Counted from the first letter of the stretch, positions 1 to 13,413 are shown. The stretch is 64,000 bases of DNA from Ficedula albicollis (GCF_000247815.1 NC_021681.1:6012713-6076712), one strand, 5' to 3'. The notes: generated by a model from the letters alone, not told the origin. Made by a program: numbers and translations.

Positions 1-205
1 GTTCTTTATGTCCATTACAACAGAAACTGAACTCAGCCTACAAGCTCCTTACCAATCCTTTGGGTTTGTTTTCCAGAATCATTTCACAAGAGATCAAGAA
101 GCTCATCTAACAGATAACAGCTGCTTCTTGCTTGTTTCTTTACAAACTAAGATTACAAAATTTCTATGCAAACACAAGTCTGCAAACCACAGGCTTGGAG
201 AGAAA

Positions 206-465
206 TCACAGAATCACAAAATGCTCTGGGCTGGGAGGGACCCTAAAGCTTAACTTGTTCCACCCTTGCCATGGGCAGGGACACCTTCGAAGCTTAACTT
301 GTTCCACTCCTGCCATGGGCAGGGACACCTTCAACTAGACCAGGTCACCTCAAGCCCCATCCAGCCTGGTCATGAACACCTCTAGAGATGGGGAATCCAC
401 AATCTCTCTGGACAGATTTGTTTGTAATTCTCACTTCACAGGAAGGTCTGGATCTGGTTCTTACC
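206..465 (-). mobile_element. CR1 LINE 3'-end fragment
   Basis: The plus strand reads as the reverse complement of a CR1 tail: a degenerate 'gaatcacaaaatg' start, 'gggagggaccctaaag', 'gccatgggcagggacacct' and 'ccagcctggtcatgaac'. A 44-bp piece is duplicated in tandem within it (246-289 and 290-333), which is not part of normal CR1 structure. Confidence 0.85.
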
Positions 466-741
466 AGCTACCTAACAAAGACTCCTGAGCCTGTTATGAG
501 TGAAGGTGCTCAGCCTAAGCAACATGGAACAGTGAACACCCACTGTGTGCAGCAAAAGGCAGCCAACCAATTACCAAAGCAGTCACTATTACACTGCAGA
601 ATGAATAGCACTTGATCTCTTTAGCCCTTTGATATTTAAAACAAGCCTACAAAAATCACTGGTTAACTTGATGAACACAATTAGGTGTTGTATTATTACC
701 CAAGGGAGGATATTATCCAGATGGAGGGAGCAGTGGCCTAC

Positions 742-876
742 CTGTTCTCAAGACGAGTCACCTCCGACTGCAAGTGCTGCTCCTTCTTCTGGGCAACATC
801 CAGCTGCAGCAGCACCTGCTCCAGCTCCAGCCCTGCAGGGGACAAGGACTTCCCTTGCAAGCGTTCCTCCAAGGCC
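742..876 (-). CDS. CEP63: CEP63 coding exon 8 (last in window)
   Basis: The exon is 135 nt, with acceptor ATCTGTGCAG and donor GTAGGC. Spliced in the phase left by the previous exon it reads [20 protein letters not shown] and continues to EVTRLEN. A second CCCTGCAG acceptor lies inside it but would break the frame. It leaves in phase 2, so more exons lie beyond the left edge. Confidence 0.88.
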
Positions 877-3800
877 CTGCACAGATACAGCAGTTTAATC
901 TCAGCACAGAAACATCATGTCTGAGCTCACTGGTACAGGGAACATAACTACTCTCCTCTTGGGATTCTCTGAAAAACACACAGCACCCAAAAGCAGGTGA
1001 CTGCTGTGTGCAGTGTGAGTAAGCAAACACAGCAGGTGGATGACAGCCCCTTCTAGAGTTAAGGCTGCTACATTTTATTTTGATGTTGGCCTCTCTGCCA
1101 GAGACTGGTAGATCACCAACACCCAAATCTCCTGACACAGCACCAGGACTCAACAGCCTCTGCACATTGCCAGGGCAGAAGGAGAAGACCAAGATGATTT
1201 TGCCACAGATGTAGTTACTCATCAAGCCCCAACCAGTGAGAACTTTCACCTAAGTTAATAAGCACGTTATCAAACTCTGAAAGGCCTCCAGCACTTGGCT
1301 GAAAATGCCTGGGAGAAACACCCTGCACTGCCTCCAGAAACACAGCTGAGGAAAGTGGATTCCTTTCATGCTCTTCACTGATTATGTGCTAATTTCAAAA
1401 GCAATGCAAATTGAAAAATGCTGCAAGGCAGCACAGCACCTGTGAGAAACTGCAGTGCACTTTGTTAAATACAACCAATACAGATCCACCTGCATGAAAA
1501 TGCTGCTACTGTCCTCAGTGAGAGAACCTGGAACACAGACTTGGACTGAAGAGCCAAAAGTACCAGCAAGGCACAGATGCTACCTGATGACAAATTCTTT
1601 TGTGTGAAGAGTTTCAGTCATCCTGGCCAGCTCTTTCTGTAACTGTTCCTGGTGCAGCTTGGAGCTGCTAATGAAATCTTCTTGAGACTGCAAGGTGGCT
1701 CTCAGTTCCATCTTCTCATCCTGCAGCACCTGCACAGGAGGCAGAAGGAATGACTGATGCAAAATGGACCAAACCAGTTTGTTGCAATGTGATGAGAGGC
1801 TGATGCAATTTTTAGGACCTTTGGAAATACTGCAGAGAAGCACATGGCTACAAAGCCAATTTTGATGTCAATCAGGAACTTTACAAAGGCTCTAGAAAGA
1901 GACAAACTCCAGGATGAAAAGCCTTCCCACTGCTTTAGACCCCGTTTCTTAAAAGTTCCTCCACTGACCTCTAACATTTTCTTGGACTGCCTTAATTCTT
2001 CTTGAACTCTCTGCTGATCCTCCAGAATGATGCGATTGTCCTCACTCAGGTCATCCACCCTGATGCTGAGCCTCTCCACCTCCAGCTCGCTGGCACAGAT
2101 GGTGTCATTGGCCCTCTCCAGCCTGCTGCTCAAGTGCTGGATTTCCGAGCGGCTGGCCAGCTCCACCGAGTCCAGCATCTGCTTCCGACTGGCCAGCTGG
2201 GTCTGCCAACAGCAAGCATCTGCACTAAGGCTAAATTGCAAAAACACTGAAGTTGTACCAAAGCTAAATTCAACACAGCTACTGATTTCTTGGTGTAATG
2301 AGCCACATTCTCAGAGTAAGCACCAATACCTTCCAGCGAATTAGGGAGAGCATTGTTCCAGGGTTACATGATGGATAAAACTTGCAAAGGCAAACAGAAT
2401 AAGTAAAAAACAAAATGAAAAAAGAAGGGGCCCTTTGATTCCAAAAGCAGTTCAAAGAGAATCTGGAAAATGAGGATCTCAAATCACTCCAGCTGCCCCA
2501 GTATGATTTGTCTAAGAACAAAGCCTCTTGCTATTTTTTTGCTCATGAGCCCAAGGCTAGACCTGGACTAATGGCTGCAGATAAGAAAGTTTGTAAACCA
2601 AACAGGGCAGAGATTACCCAGCCACTAATTCCAGACCAGGACAGAAAGCAGCTCTGGATGCACAATTACAAAACCACAACCACCAAACAGCCCCAAAATA
2701 AACCAGGTGTAACAGCCAATTTGCTTTGCTCTCTGCAGTAAATACCTGGCTCAAGCAGCTTAGGGGAATCCTTGCTTTGAATTTTTCAGGTTTTAACGGC
2801 AGACAAAAAAGTTACAAGGAATGTATGAGTAGCAGACAATACCTGCTCTATAATTTATAGGCACAATACTTCATTTCATAGCATTTCTTTCCACACAGCT
2901 AGCTGGTGAAATTTAACAAGCCAGCTCTCACATAAACTTCTAGGAACATCCACTTCATATAGTCCCTTTTTGTATACATTCTTTGAATTTTTAAAGGCTG
3001 AAACAAAATATTTGAGCAGTCCTATACTCCCAGTTTCAAAGAGTAGCAATGCCTGCCAGCTTCAGAATCACCACATGCCTTGATTTACACAAACTGTAAG
3101 AACTGCTCATTTGCAAGGCTATAGTACAGTTTTGATTACAGCCTTTTATTATTATTTAAATAGTCATGACAGAAAAGGTAATCAAGAGGGCTGAGAGTTT
3201 AAAGCAGAGCCTTTCTTCACCCAAGAAGCCAGAATATTAGACTGCCTGAATATTTATTTCTGCATCAAGAAAACATTTAAGCTGTCTCTTATTTCCAGCC
3301 ACACAACACCCAGGCCAGCAGAGAATTCCAGGTTTTTAGGAAAGGCTGACTTTAAACGCTGCAAGTGCTGAAAAATGTGGTATGTACTGGGAAAGAATTC
3401 CAGGCTTCCCTAAGCTGCTCTGGAAGAGATGAGGGGAAGCCAGATGAAAGGAGAGAGAGGGGAAGTATTCCAGAGTCATGGATCTCAGCTTGACCTTGTG
3501 CTAGAAAGACAACTAAGCACATAAAATGTACAGAAACATCCAAGGCAAAAAATTTTGCGCTTCCATGCTGGGCTTTTCAAAGCAATTGAGGATTCAGGCA
3601 GTCTGTTCACAGTACCTGTGCACCTCAGGCACCTACATCGCTTCAGGAAAACCTCCCCAACCTCCTGGTTTTCTGCTGCACACTAAGACAAGTTCCTCTG
3701 TGTCCCAGCCTGAGCTCCAAGGACACATCTGCTCCCAAACAATTGAGCTATCAACGACACACAGACAGCAGAGCAGCAAGACCTTCTGCTCAAGGACTCT

Positions 3801-6800
3801 CTCTGCATTTGTAGATCTCCTGGTGTCAGCCTCTCACAAAGCCCCTGTCAGAGGGGCCCCTTCAATCCTGTCATCACAGTCTCCCTCCTCGCAGGAGCTT
3901 CCACTCAAGAGCAACTCAGGAGCCCATTAAGTGTAAAGTCCCCAGCAAGAGCTTCTTATCAGTGTCTGCTGTGATTGTGTCTGTGTGACTTCACAGCTGT
4001 GCTCTAGGTCAATTCATCTCACTCTGCTGCAGTGCCACTAATTCACTGAGCCATCAACTTTGCAGAACAGCAGCCCCACTACTTTTTGCTTTTGAGAGAC
4101 CTAAAAAAAAGGGATGGGGGGGCTGAAAACTGCTGTTGCTTCAGTATTTTATAGAAGTCTCTGCTGTAGGGGAAGACTGTTTCCCAGCAGTACCCTCTGA
4201 GTTGGACCCACAAGGTACATATTTAGCTGCTGGCAGGTACACAGCTTTCAACTAGACAACATGATGTAACATATTTTAAAGTGTCATATGCTGTGGTTTC
4301 TGTCTCCCAGGGAAATCTGCATCCTACTGTCCTCTCTGCTAACCAGAGGGATGGCAGGGAGAGCTGCACAAGGTTTACCTAATCTCTGATGACAGACTCC
4401 AGATCTTTTTTCCATACAGCACTCGTACAAGCAAACCTTATTCTGCCAGAACATTAAAAGTCACTTCAATGGCAATCTGAACTGGATGGGAGCCTGAGAG
4501 ATTTCATCAGCCTCTCCCTCCCTCCCTCCCACAAACAAAGCAGAAACTTTCAGCACATGTTAATGGTACCTGCACGAGCTCGGAGTGCTCTGCCAGAGCC
4601 CTGCGCTGCGCCTCCAGCGATGCCACCTGCTGCTGGTACTGCAGGCGCTGCTTCTCCCAGTCAAGCGATTTCTGACGGAACTCCTGCAAGGACAGCAGGG
4701 GGGGCTTGGAGCAGTACATCCCCCTCCATCCATGTCTGCCTTCTCTCCCCACCATATCCTCACACCTCTCCCCCAGCAGGGAAAGCATTAGCCAGTCACC
4801 TGATGCAGCAGCTCAGCAGTGCAGAGCCCTCACACACCATGCTTGCTGCATCCCTTCCCCTCCCGAGGTAAAGCTGCTCAAATATGTTAAGTGCCAACAC
4901 ATTCATGGCAGGTTTCATGGGTTTGCTGTCAGGGGTTTAACAATTCAGACTGGCTTTAGCTTCCAAAACATGCTACTATTGAAATCACCAAGATGACAAG
5001 AATTAAATACAGAATTCGACTGCTAATCTCTGCTCCAGAAATTGGGCACTACATCAGTCAGATGTGTGTTGTTACCACATCTTTCAGGAGGAGAAAACTG
5101 AGTGGGGTTGAGCTCAGCAGAGCAGAAAGATTAGAAGATGAGACAGGGTTGAGAAGAAGTTTGACATGTAGCTCCCTCCTCCTCAAAGAAGTGAGAATAC
5201 AACCTCCCCTCACTGTAATTCATTCAATTCGCATAATTGGTTACTCTTCCAGCACCTTCTTCCTATTATTTAGTCTAAGGATAAGAACAGCATTAAGGTT
5301 TATGCTGCAGTCAGAGGCCCCAGCACATGAAACTGCCGTAAGAACAGCATTAAGGTTTACGCTGTGCAGTCAGAGGCCCCAGCACATGAAACTGCCTTTA
5401 CTGCACATACAGCTGAGAAGAGCTGCACCTGGAGAGTGGATGGGCAGTGCTCCTTAAAGTAGGAATCATAATCCACTTCCTAGTGGACTGTTCAGCCACC
5501 ATGAAGCCCAGTAAGTCAGTTAATACATACAAGCTGGTCAGCACTTGCTTTTTCACCACATACCTCCAGCTTCCTGGTCAGTCGGCTCAATTCAAACTTA
5601 TCCTCCTCTTGTCCCTTGTTAGCTTCCCCTCTGCTTCTTGGTTTCCTCTTTTGCAGCTTCTCATAGCTCCTCCTCAGCCGGGACAACTGCAGGATACAGT
5701 GAAAGAGAGAGCTTTGCTCAAGGCCCCAAGGCAAGAATTACACAGCCCTTTGAAAGACACACAAAGTGGTTCACACAAACAATGCCCTCATCAAGGCCAC
5801 ACAGCTCCCAAGTGAAGGCTTCCATTTGGATAATGAGTCTTTTATACCAACAGCACTGCAAAACACATGAGTTGTATGAGAGTAGCAAGATGCCACTGAA
5901 GTCATGACATCAGCAGTTTTAATTAAAGCTCTGTCTTACCATAATTAAAGCATGACTTAAATATTGATAAGGTGGAGGTTTACATGCAGCTGTCAATGCA
6001 GCAAGAGCACAGCATCCCCCTCTCTTACAGGTGGTTCCCAGCCCCAGGAAGAGCCAGCAGTGCCTGTGGCTGATCTGCTCACCCGCAGGAGCACACTCAC
6101 CACACCACACACAGGTAATTCTTGTGTGATCAAAATACACTTGTACAGCTCAGGTGGGAACTGGAACTCTCCTGTTTAGTGGGAGAAGGAAGGTTTGAGA
6201 ATTGCCATTACCCATAATAGCAACACCACTTCATCTGTCATTTTCTGCTTAGATACACTGTATATTTCACAATGAGTGGAGAATGCCAACAGAAAATATC
6301 ACTCCTACGCCTGCTGCTAGGATGCTGAAGTTGTATCAGAAGCAGGAATGAGGAAAAAACTCTTGACATTTAAATGACCCTCCGTGCAAATAATCACTTG
6401 CAACTTGCAGAGAATTGTTCATATTATGAGCTCCCTCTACTCAACTATTAAATAAAAGGTTTCCAAACAGCCACATTAATTTGAGAAGCAATCACTGCCA
6501 TTATACTGATTGCCCATGGATAAACAGAAGGACTGTGAGAAGAAAAATATCTTCAAGAATTTCTTCAAAATTATCTTCAAAAATTCAAGACCTGATGCAT
6601 TCAGTACTTCGGTGTGTTCAGTGGGAACAGACAGATGTTCAGGCTTAGAGTTAACACCAAAATCTTATGCCAAACATATCAGAAGATAAGAGGTTTATTC
6701 TTTCAACAGTCTCAGTAAGTTAGACACTGTACCTGTAATTGCACTGGAAATGGTGGTAAACAAGGACACAAATAATTTCCCCGAACACTACTAAGAACAG

Positions 6801-9800
6801 AAAACTGAGGAATATTTGAGCTCAATGTCATCAGCATTAATACTGTGCAGGTAAAATACCCACAAACTGCAATTCAGGCCACAATACACAGGCTATACTT
6901 CAGCCTTTGCAATTTAGGCTAATTTGCCAATATACCTCAGCTTTGCTTTGCAGCTTATCCACAATTCCATTGAGAACACTCAGCAAAAGAAGACTGTAAC
7001 TCATAGGGAATAGTGAGGTGTTTTTAAATGAGAAAAGATGCCTTCTGTCATCAGAGCAGAGGCTACCAACTTAATTTCACTTATGGCTTACAGTGAGCAG
7101 GAAGTAGGCCTAGTCCTCCAGAGAAAACAGGTCAGTGCTCTATGAGCTGCTCATGCCAGTTCACTCCCTGCTACTGGCAAGTGGAGACAGGCAAAGAGTT
7201 CAGGCATAAACCTGGAATGCTGTCATACCACCTGCAGGACAGGTATCATCTTGCACTGAGCAAGAGGCTTTGAGATGAAAGCTTGGATATTACTGTCAAA
7301 CAGCATTTTCTACGTACACTTGGTTTTCATGAAGAGTATTAGTACAAATATTCTTTGAGAGTACTTATGAAGAGGAGTATTAGTACAAATATTCTTTGAG
7401 AGTACAAAATCCCTACTAAAGTCATCAGTGTTAACAGAGGCAAAAAAGATGACACTACATAAAACTGTTATTTCCTAATCTCACAAGCCAGGCCAGTTAC
7501 ATTTCCACCTTTCTGGAATTTCAGAAATGCTGAAAGAGCAAACTGCTGCTATCTGCACCCATGGCAGCTCCAGAACCAGCACTGTGGTGACTGAGATGGG
7601 TGAACACAGGACATCCTTGCAGTAAACTTCTGCAGATGTCCAACATATGAAAACACTTCCACTCCAACAGCTCTCTGTCTGTCACCAAGTTCCTCCAAAT
7701 CACAAAAAACAGGCCAAGTGAGCCATAAAAACATCACTTTATCTATCTTATAAAAAAGAGCTCAATGCTCTTTTTGGTAAGCACGCAAACACTAACAAAC
7801 TGGGGAGTTGTAAAACCACAGCACTGAAACAAAAACAATGACACAAAGTAATTGATCCATCATCAACTGGGAACTAGAAACTTCTCCTTTTGCAACTCAC
7901 CTCCTCCTGGAATTTCTTCAGCTGCTGTTCATACTCTCTAACCATGTCCTGCTTGGATTTTTCCACATCTTCGACCTGGTGACGCAACATGACAACCTGA
8001 ACAAAGGGATAAAAAGCAAATAAATACAACAGAAGGAGACTTTATTGCTAGTAGGGACATGGACATTTCAGTAGAGTCCCTCATGAAATAGATGGAGGCT
8101 GTGCCTAAATCCTTGCTAGGCTGGGGCCACTACTGTTTCTGTTGTGGCCTCTTGTTTTGAGCCAGTTTCTGTATTTCACTTTTGGGGACAAAGTTGATGT
8201 ATTTGGGTTGTGCCAAAAGCCTATTTCTATCCAGTATTTTCATCAAATTCTTCACAAATATGCATTATGATTTCAAACTACCTACCAAGATAAAAGCCAG
8301 CCATGTCATTATCTAACTATGCTCAGACAAAGAAGATTCCTAATAGCAAGGAGAAAGAAAGAAATGGGGTTTTGAAACACACAGAAAAGACTTCCCTAAC
8401 ACTGATTCAGCTGCTCCTGTGACTCATTTTTCTCCCTTTTTTTTCCCCTCCCATCTTTTTCCCATCCACAACCTGAGTGGTCACAAGCCAACAAATTAAA
8501 ATTAGAAGAAAATCCACAGAAAATTCATATGACTAAGCCAAAACCAGGAATATACTCCAGCACTGACTTCAAACATACTTTACAGTTCAGTTTGAAATCC
8601 ATGTTTGCTTCTGGTGGTAAGAAATATTTCAAGTGTCTTGACAAAACATAATTGATAATAACAATAACCTATATGATAAAAATCATCATTCTTGCAAATG
8701 AAAATCCTGTGGCTCAACTGCATCTTTTGGTCCACATCCTGCACAAAAACTTCACTTACTAATAATTTTCCACAAATATAGAATTTTTTTTGCACTTCCC
8801 TCAGGCTTTTACTTAAAAGACCACAAAACCAGAGCTCTGTGAAACAGCCCACGGAGTTTCCCAGCAATATCTGGGTGTAGCTCATAGCAGGAAATGGTTT
8901 TCTTGGTGCAGTTTACACAGTAGGAAATGAGGCTTTTCTACCAATGACTGCAGGTTGCTGGGTTGTCCATTACTGCTGTAGCCAGAACCAGCGTCTCTGG
9001 GCTCTCTCTAATAACTCTAACAGTTCAATATGTGGACTTCCACCCACCCTAGGGGAGCAGATCACTTGACTTGGATTGAATTATGAACCAGACACCTTGT
9101 TTCAACAGGTCCTTTAAAAATTCTATTCCTGATTTCCTGACTCCAGCCAAAAAATAGTGTGAAACAAAGGTACCTCCTTTTGTTTTTCCTGCAGAGCTGC
9201 CTTGGTAGAGGAAAGTTCCTGCTCCCGGGCACTCAGACAAGCTTCCAAAGCCTGTGTCTGCCCTTCCCATTCGGATTTCTTGTGAGCCACCATGATGTCA
9301 ATCTGCTTCATCAGCTCCTGCAGCTCGGCCTCACAGGAGGTCAAGAACCCACCGCTGGAGGGGAGAGAGCCTGGAGTTACAAAGCAGGTCCCACCCAACA
9401 CTCCAGTGTCCCACACCAACAAAGGCAGCAGAACACACTGACTGGCACCAAGGCACCAACTCTGCACACACAGTGCTTTGAACTCTCTTCAAACCAGCTT
9501 GCACAGAAATGGAATCACAGAATCAGTAAGGTCAGAAAAGACCTCCAGGATCATCAAGTCCAACCTTTTACCTAATATCATCCATGCCTGCTAAACCACA
9601 TCACTTCAGACTTAGGCATTCAGCCTTTTGCCTCGGGTACCAGGCATTATGTAAGTAAACCAAAGCGTGTTTAATTCATATTTTGTATTGCCTTAACTGC
9701 TCTCCAGGCAGTGGTATTTTATAGCAGGTCTCAGTCACCAGAGGAATCTTACAGCCAAGCTATGAGCTCCTGAAAGCAGAAGTTTATCACAAATGCAGAC

Positions 9801-10960
9801 AAACCCTGAAGCAGAGGGGGCTGGATGACAACATGATAATGAAGAATCAAACCCTTGCAATCCGTTGGGGAGCACAAGCTCCCTAGCGATGCCCAGATTT
9901 CTAATGTGGTGCAGTAATTATTGAAGCCAATTCAAGTAACTCCTCTAAAACTTCCCAGCTGCCAAGACAGGGACAATATTAAGGTTTGCCAGACACAGCC
10001 CTAGAGGGTGTCGAACTCCATAATGATCTCTACCCCTTTAATTTGCCTGTCAAAGGGAAGAACTGAAAAGAAATGGAAATCAATAGGTTAAGGGATGGAA
10101 ATTTCTCTGTTCCCTCAGGGCATATGCACACTTCACTACTTGGCACTTTTTCTATAGGAAAAGAAATACTTCTTAAAGGAGCCAAAATCAGTCACATTTG
10201 AAGTTCACCCTGTCCTGTGAGTTAACCAAAAATTAGCAGCTATTATGCAGAGCAGGAACATTTCCTTCACAGCATCTGCTAACATGTAGCAAATTCTAGA
10301 CCGGATTTATGCAACCAGCTCTCTGAAGAAGATACGGTATCAAATAAATTTGTGTCACATTCTCAAGGATGACTAGGAAAATGGCACCAGTGACTTTTGC
10401 TTCACGGTTGTTTAACACATAAAACATTTTGTTCTGTTATTGTCACTACAGTCTCTCTCGGGGATTGAAAAGTCTAGAGACTCTCACCTCAGACAGAGCA
10501 TTAAGGATTCCTCAGAGCTGTGTGGGACTCTGCAGTTTCAACACAAGCAGGAAATAATCAGATGTTTTCAGTGAAATCAGATAACAAAGTCACATCTCAT
10601 TAACCTTGCAAGGCTGTTGCAAAATAAATATTTATTCACAACTCTATTTACTGCTCCTGATGTTGGACAGTAAGAAGAGCTTCCAACAACAATAAAAAAA
10701 AAAAAGAGGCCGAGGTTTTCAGGAAGACATAGAACTATATTTCTGACAATTAAAACTATAAGCAGGGATCAGTGCAGAGCCAGCTCCCCCTGTGACTTTG
10801 CTTTTGCAGCAGCTGAAGGCCACTGCACACTGATACCAGAGGATTTATTCTGAGTAAGAGGCAAGGTTAATACCTAAATCATTTGGAATGACTGCTGTGT
10901 ACAGTTGCATACGTACCTCCCCTGCCCATTTCTTTGCATTCCTTCCAGCAAAGCCTCCAT
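742..10960 (-). CDS. CEP63: CEP63, centrosomal protein of 63 kDa (N-terminal half, 3' end off window)
   Basis: CEP63 is a coiled-coil centrosome protein that, in other vertebrates, works with CEP152 at the mother centriole to promote centriole duplication and helps bring CDK1 to the centrosome. Eight coding exons join with consistent phases: 10917-10960, 9174-9354, 7901-7996, 5564-5686, 4570-4683, 1969-2202, 1584-1729 and 742-876. They give 1073 nt, about 357 residues. The product begins [14 protein letters not shown] and continues with the family block [17 protein letters not shown]. Later landmarks are [23 protein letters not shown] and [19 protein letters not shown]. Nearly all of it is heptad-like Glu/Lys/Leu/Gln-rich coiled coil. 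The last visible exon ends in phase 2 at a good donor, so the gene continues leftward; the C-terminal CEP152-binding part is not in the window. Its paralogue DEUP1 is the main alternative, but the N-terminal block and the head-to-head ANAPC13 neighbour favour CEP63. Confidence 0.95.
1584..1729 (-). CDS. CEP63: CEP63 coding exon 7
   Basis: The exon is 146 nt, entering in phase 0 and leaving in phase 2, with acceptor TGTGCAG and donor GTAGCA. It encodes [18 protein letters not shown] through HTKEFVI. The final two bases join the first base of the next exon to make Arg. Confidence 0.92.
1969..2202 (-). CDS. CEP63: CEP63 coding exon 6
   Basis: The exon is 234 nt (78 codons) and phase 0, with acceptor TTGGCAG and donor GTCAGT. 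It includes [19 protein letters not shown] and runs to KKMLE. It is continuous coiled coil and matches the CEP63 family. Confidence 0.96.
4570..4683 (-). CDS. CEP63: CEP63 coding exon 5
   Basis: The exon is 114 nt and phase 0, with acceptor CTTGCAG and donor GTACCA. It encodes [19 protein letters not shown] followed by [17 protein letters not shown], a strongly conserved CEP63 block. Confidence 0.96.
5282..5395. repeat. 57-bp tandem duplication in a CEP63 intron
   Basis: Two adjacent copies of a segment beginning 'taagaacagcattaaggttt' and ending 'cacatgaaactgcc' start at 5282 and 5339. They differ by a few bases and one small indel. I see no function. Confidence 0.85.
5564..5686 (-). CDS. 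CEP63: CEP63 coding exon 4
   Basis: The exon is 123 nt and phase 0, with acceptor CCTGCAG and donor GTATGT. It encodes [15 protein letters not shown] and ends SRLTRKLE, matching the RSYEKLQK segment of vertebrate CEP63. Confidence 0.94.
7331..7405. repeat. Imperfect ~38-bp tandem duplication in a CEP63 intron
   Basis: The segment 'agtattagtacaaatattc' followed by 'tttgagagtac' occurs twice, the second copy preceded by three extra bases. It is intronic and noncoding. Confidence 0.8.
7901..7996 (-). CDS. CEP63: CEP63 coding exon 3
   Basis: This is a 96-nt phase-0 exon (32 residues, [16 protein letters not shown] and onward), ending QQLKKFQEE at the donor GTGAGT. It is coiled coil. An ATG-initiated ORF search misses it because it is short. 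Confidence 0.92.
9174..9354 (-). CDS. CEP63: CEP63 coding exon 2
   Basis: The exon is 181 nt, with acceptor CTCCAG and donor GTACCT. It carries [17 protein letters not shown] and [14 protein letters not shown], the most recognisable CEP63 segment, and ends on a complete Glu codon. Confidence 0.96.
9512..9620 (-). mobile_element. CR1 LINE tail fragment
   Basis: The plus strand carries 'gaatcacagaatcagtaagg' then 'agacctccaggatcatcaag' and 'tccaacc', the reverse complement of a CR1 3' end. It is a short fragment in the first coding intron of CEP63. Confidence 0.75.
10917..10960 (-). CDS. CEP63: CEP63 coding exon 1
   Basis: This 44-nt exon starts with the ATG at 10960-10958 and encodes [14 protein letters not shown] plus two bases of a serine codon. 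It ends at the donor GTACGT. The start is chosen because the residues match the known CEP63 N-terminus and because the phase fits the next exon exactly. Confidence 0.93.
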
Positions 10961-12410
10961 CACTGAATCCTGGTGGCTTCAGTACTAGGCAAGTACAGGA
11001 AAGCAGTGATTACGCATGGCAATGCACAAACCAGGCTGCTTCTCCATCCAACTGCAGGTCAAGCAGAAGCCCACAAAGCAAAGAAGTTAAAAAACACACA
11101 AGGACCATGCAATTACGCGTGAGGAAAACAATGGCACCTTCATGAACTTACAAGCCAAATAGGGGAAAACAGATTTTTTTTCTACCAAAAAAATATACCC
11201 AATGCTATCATCCAGCACTAAATTGCAGTGATAGGATCATGTGATCTAATAAATTCAGAGAGGAGCAATGAGAATCTGCACTCGAACAACTCTGCATTTG
11301 TGTGAACTCAACACAGAGGGACTGGCAGATCTCCTGAGAGCACCAGACTGTGGAGGAACAGGAATATTTGGGCTTCAGAGGGACCAGCCCGAGATCCACC
11401 TCTGACAGGGAAGTTTATCACTTCAGAGAGAAAACACAAGCAAGTAGCAGTAAGAATTCATCCATAAATTAAATATTTTCCAGGCCTCTATTACACACTA
11501 TGTTAAGAGACCATGCAGTTTACCGCCACACTCTTAACACACTGGTTGTTAATATGGTTGTGGGAATTTTAAGAAAACACAAACTCCTTAAAATTCCTTT
11601 TAAATTATACCTTAAATTATGAAAATAAGTTAAACACCTTTACAGCAGCAGCACATTGCTTCAGTTAAAAATTACATCTTTTAAGTCACAAACATGTGCA
11701 TACCCAAAAAAATTTCACATCTTAGTGAAAGCAAGAAGGGTTCACATTAAAGCCAAAAATGGGAAATAAAAAGTTGCCATGAAATCACAGCCAGGAAGCC
11801 AAAGTTTATTCCAATGTCTCCTTCATGAAACTGCAGCTAACACAAAAATGGTTAAACTCATCCAGAGCTATTAGTGTAAACTTATGTTTCCAAAATCTAC
11901 ACAATTCCAAAGTACTGAAGATGGATCCTTCCAACATCTTTCCTCAAAGATTAATATGGCATTATTAAGCAATCAGCAAAAGGGCAGCAGGTCACAGCAA
12001 GGCAGACTTTCACAAACGCAGGCTCAGCTTTGCTCCCTTTCCCAAAGAATCTTCTATTGTGCTCCTACAGCACTGTAAAACACAATTCTAGGATTAAAAC
12101 CTGACCTTGGGAGCCGAGTTTTAAACCACAAGCATTGAAAAAATCATATCCCTATTCTGACACTCTTTTGTCTGTCTTTGGTCCTGCTTGTGCTTAACAA
12201 AACTCAATCAGTATGCAGAACAACTTTGTGGCTCTGCTGAGGGCAGGGTGCTGAGAAGAGCAGATGAGCAGATCCCCTGAGCTGCTGACAGCATTCCAGA
12301 GTTCTCCAGGTGGCAACAGCAGACATTAGACAGCAGCAGCTCTCCTCTTTTATTCTAATCACACCTGCACAGAATCAATTTTGAGTGGGCAGAGATGAGG
12401 AGACAGACAG

Positions 12411-12580
12411 CATAGAATTCCAGAACAATTTGGGTTGGACGGGATCTTAAAGCCACGTCATACCACAGGCAGGGGCACCTTCCACTATCCCAGGTTGCTC
12501 CAAGGCCTGTCCAACCTGGACTTGGAACTCCCACGGAAGGGACAGCCACAGCTTCTCTGTGCCTCTGCCTTACCACCTTC
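12411..12580 (-). mobile_element. CR1 LINE 3'-end fragment
   Basis: The plus strand reads 'gcatagaattccagaacaat' then 'ttgggttggacgggatctta', 'ggcaggggcaccttccacta' and 'caggttgctccaagg'. This is a reverse-oriented CR1 tail. Confidence 0.85.
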
Positions 12581-13175
12581 ACAGCCTGCCAGCTTTGTTT
12601 ACTTTGCCAGCATACTCAGATTTTGGGGAAAAGTCCTAAAAATCAGACACCTCTAGCCAGTTTTATGCTACATAAGGTTTGGTGACTTAGTATTAAATTT
12701 TGGCCTCTCATGCTTGCAAGCTGCAATGTGCAAGTTACAGGTACCTGAGTAAAGACCCACAAGAAGAAACAATCTCCTCTATTAACTACAGCTGGAGCTA
12801 GCAGAACTGGATGGTCACTTCTGAAAGTGAAGAAAACTGAAGTATTTACAACAGCAACAACAAAAAAAGCCCAAAACAAGGTAACACCTTTAAAAATGAA
12901 CAAGGCTTAGCATCCCAGCTCAAGGCAGAATTGTAGTAGAGTCAAGTGGAGAGAAATTTACAATATGCAGAAGGACTTAAGAACAGTGCCCAGGAGAAAA
13001 GCCAGGGGTTACTTTGTATTTAAGAATACGGAAAGATGCAGTCTTTAATCGTTGCTGGAAGCATGCTTACAATGAACTCCAAAGGAGCAAAAACCTCTCA
13101 AAAGCAGTAGCACAGGAGCAGGAAAGGCACCTACAGCAGGAGCCCGGAGCGAACCACGCCTGGCCAGGGCAAGAA

Positions 13176-13413
13176 CCCCAAAATCACTGAGGTTGGAAAA
13201 GTCCTCTGAGACCACCAAGCCCAACCTGTGGCCGCTCGCCACTTTGTCACCCAGCCCAGAGCGCTGACCGCCGCGCCCAGTCTTTCCTTGAGCACCTCCA
13301 GGGATGGGGCCCCCACCACCGCCGCCCCTTCCAATATCTGATCACGCGTTCAGCGAAGGAATTCCTCCTGGCGTCCACCCCGAACCTGCCCTGCTGCAGC
13401 CCTGTGAGGCGCC
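13176..13413 (-). mobile_element. GC-rich CR1 fragment at the edge of the CEP63/ANAPC13 promoter
   Basis: 'aaaatcactgaggttggaaa', 'ccaccaagcccaacctgtgg', 'ttccttgagcacctccaggg' and 'gaaggaattcctcctggcgt' follow the reversed CR1 3' consensus. The copy merges into the CpG-rich promoter DNA to its right. Confidence 0.75.
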
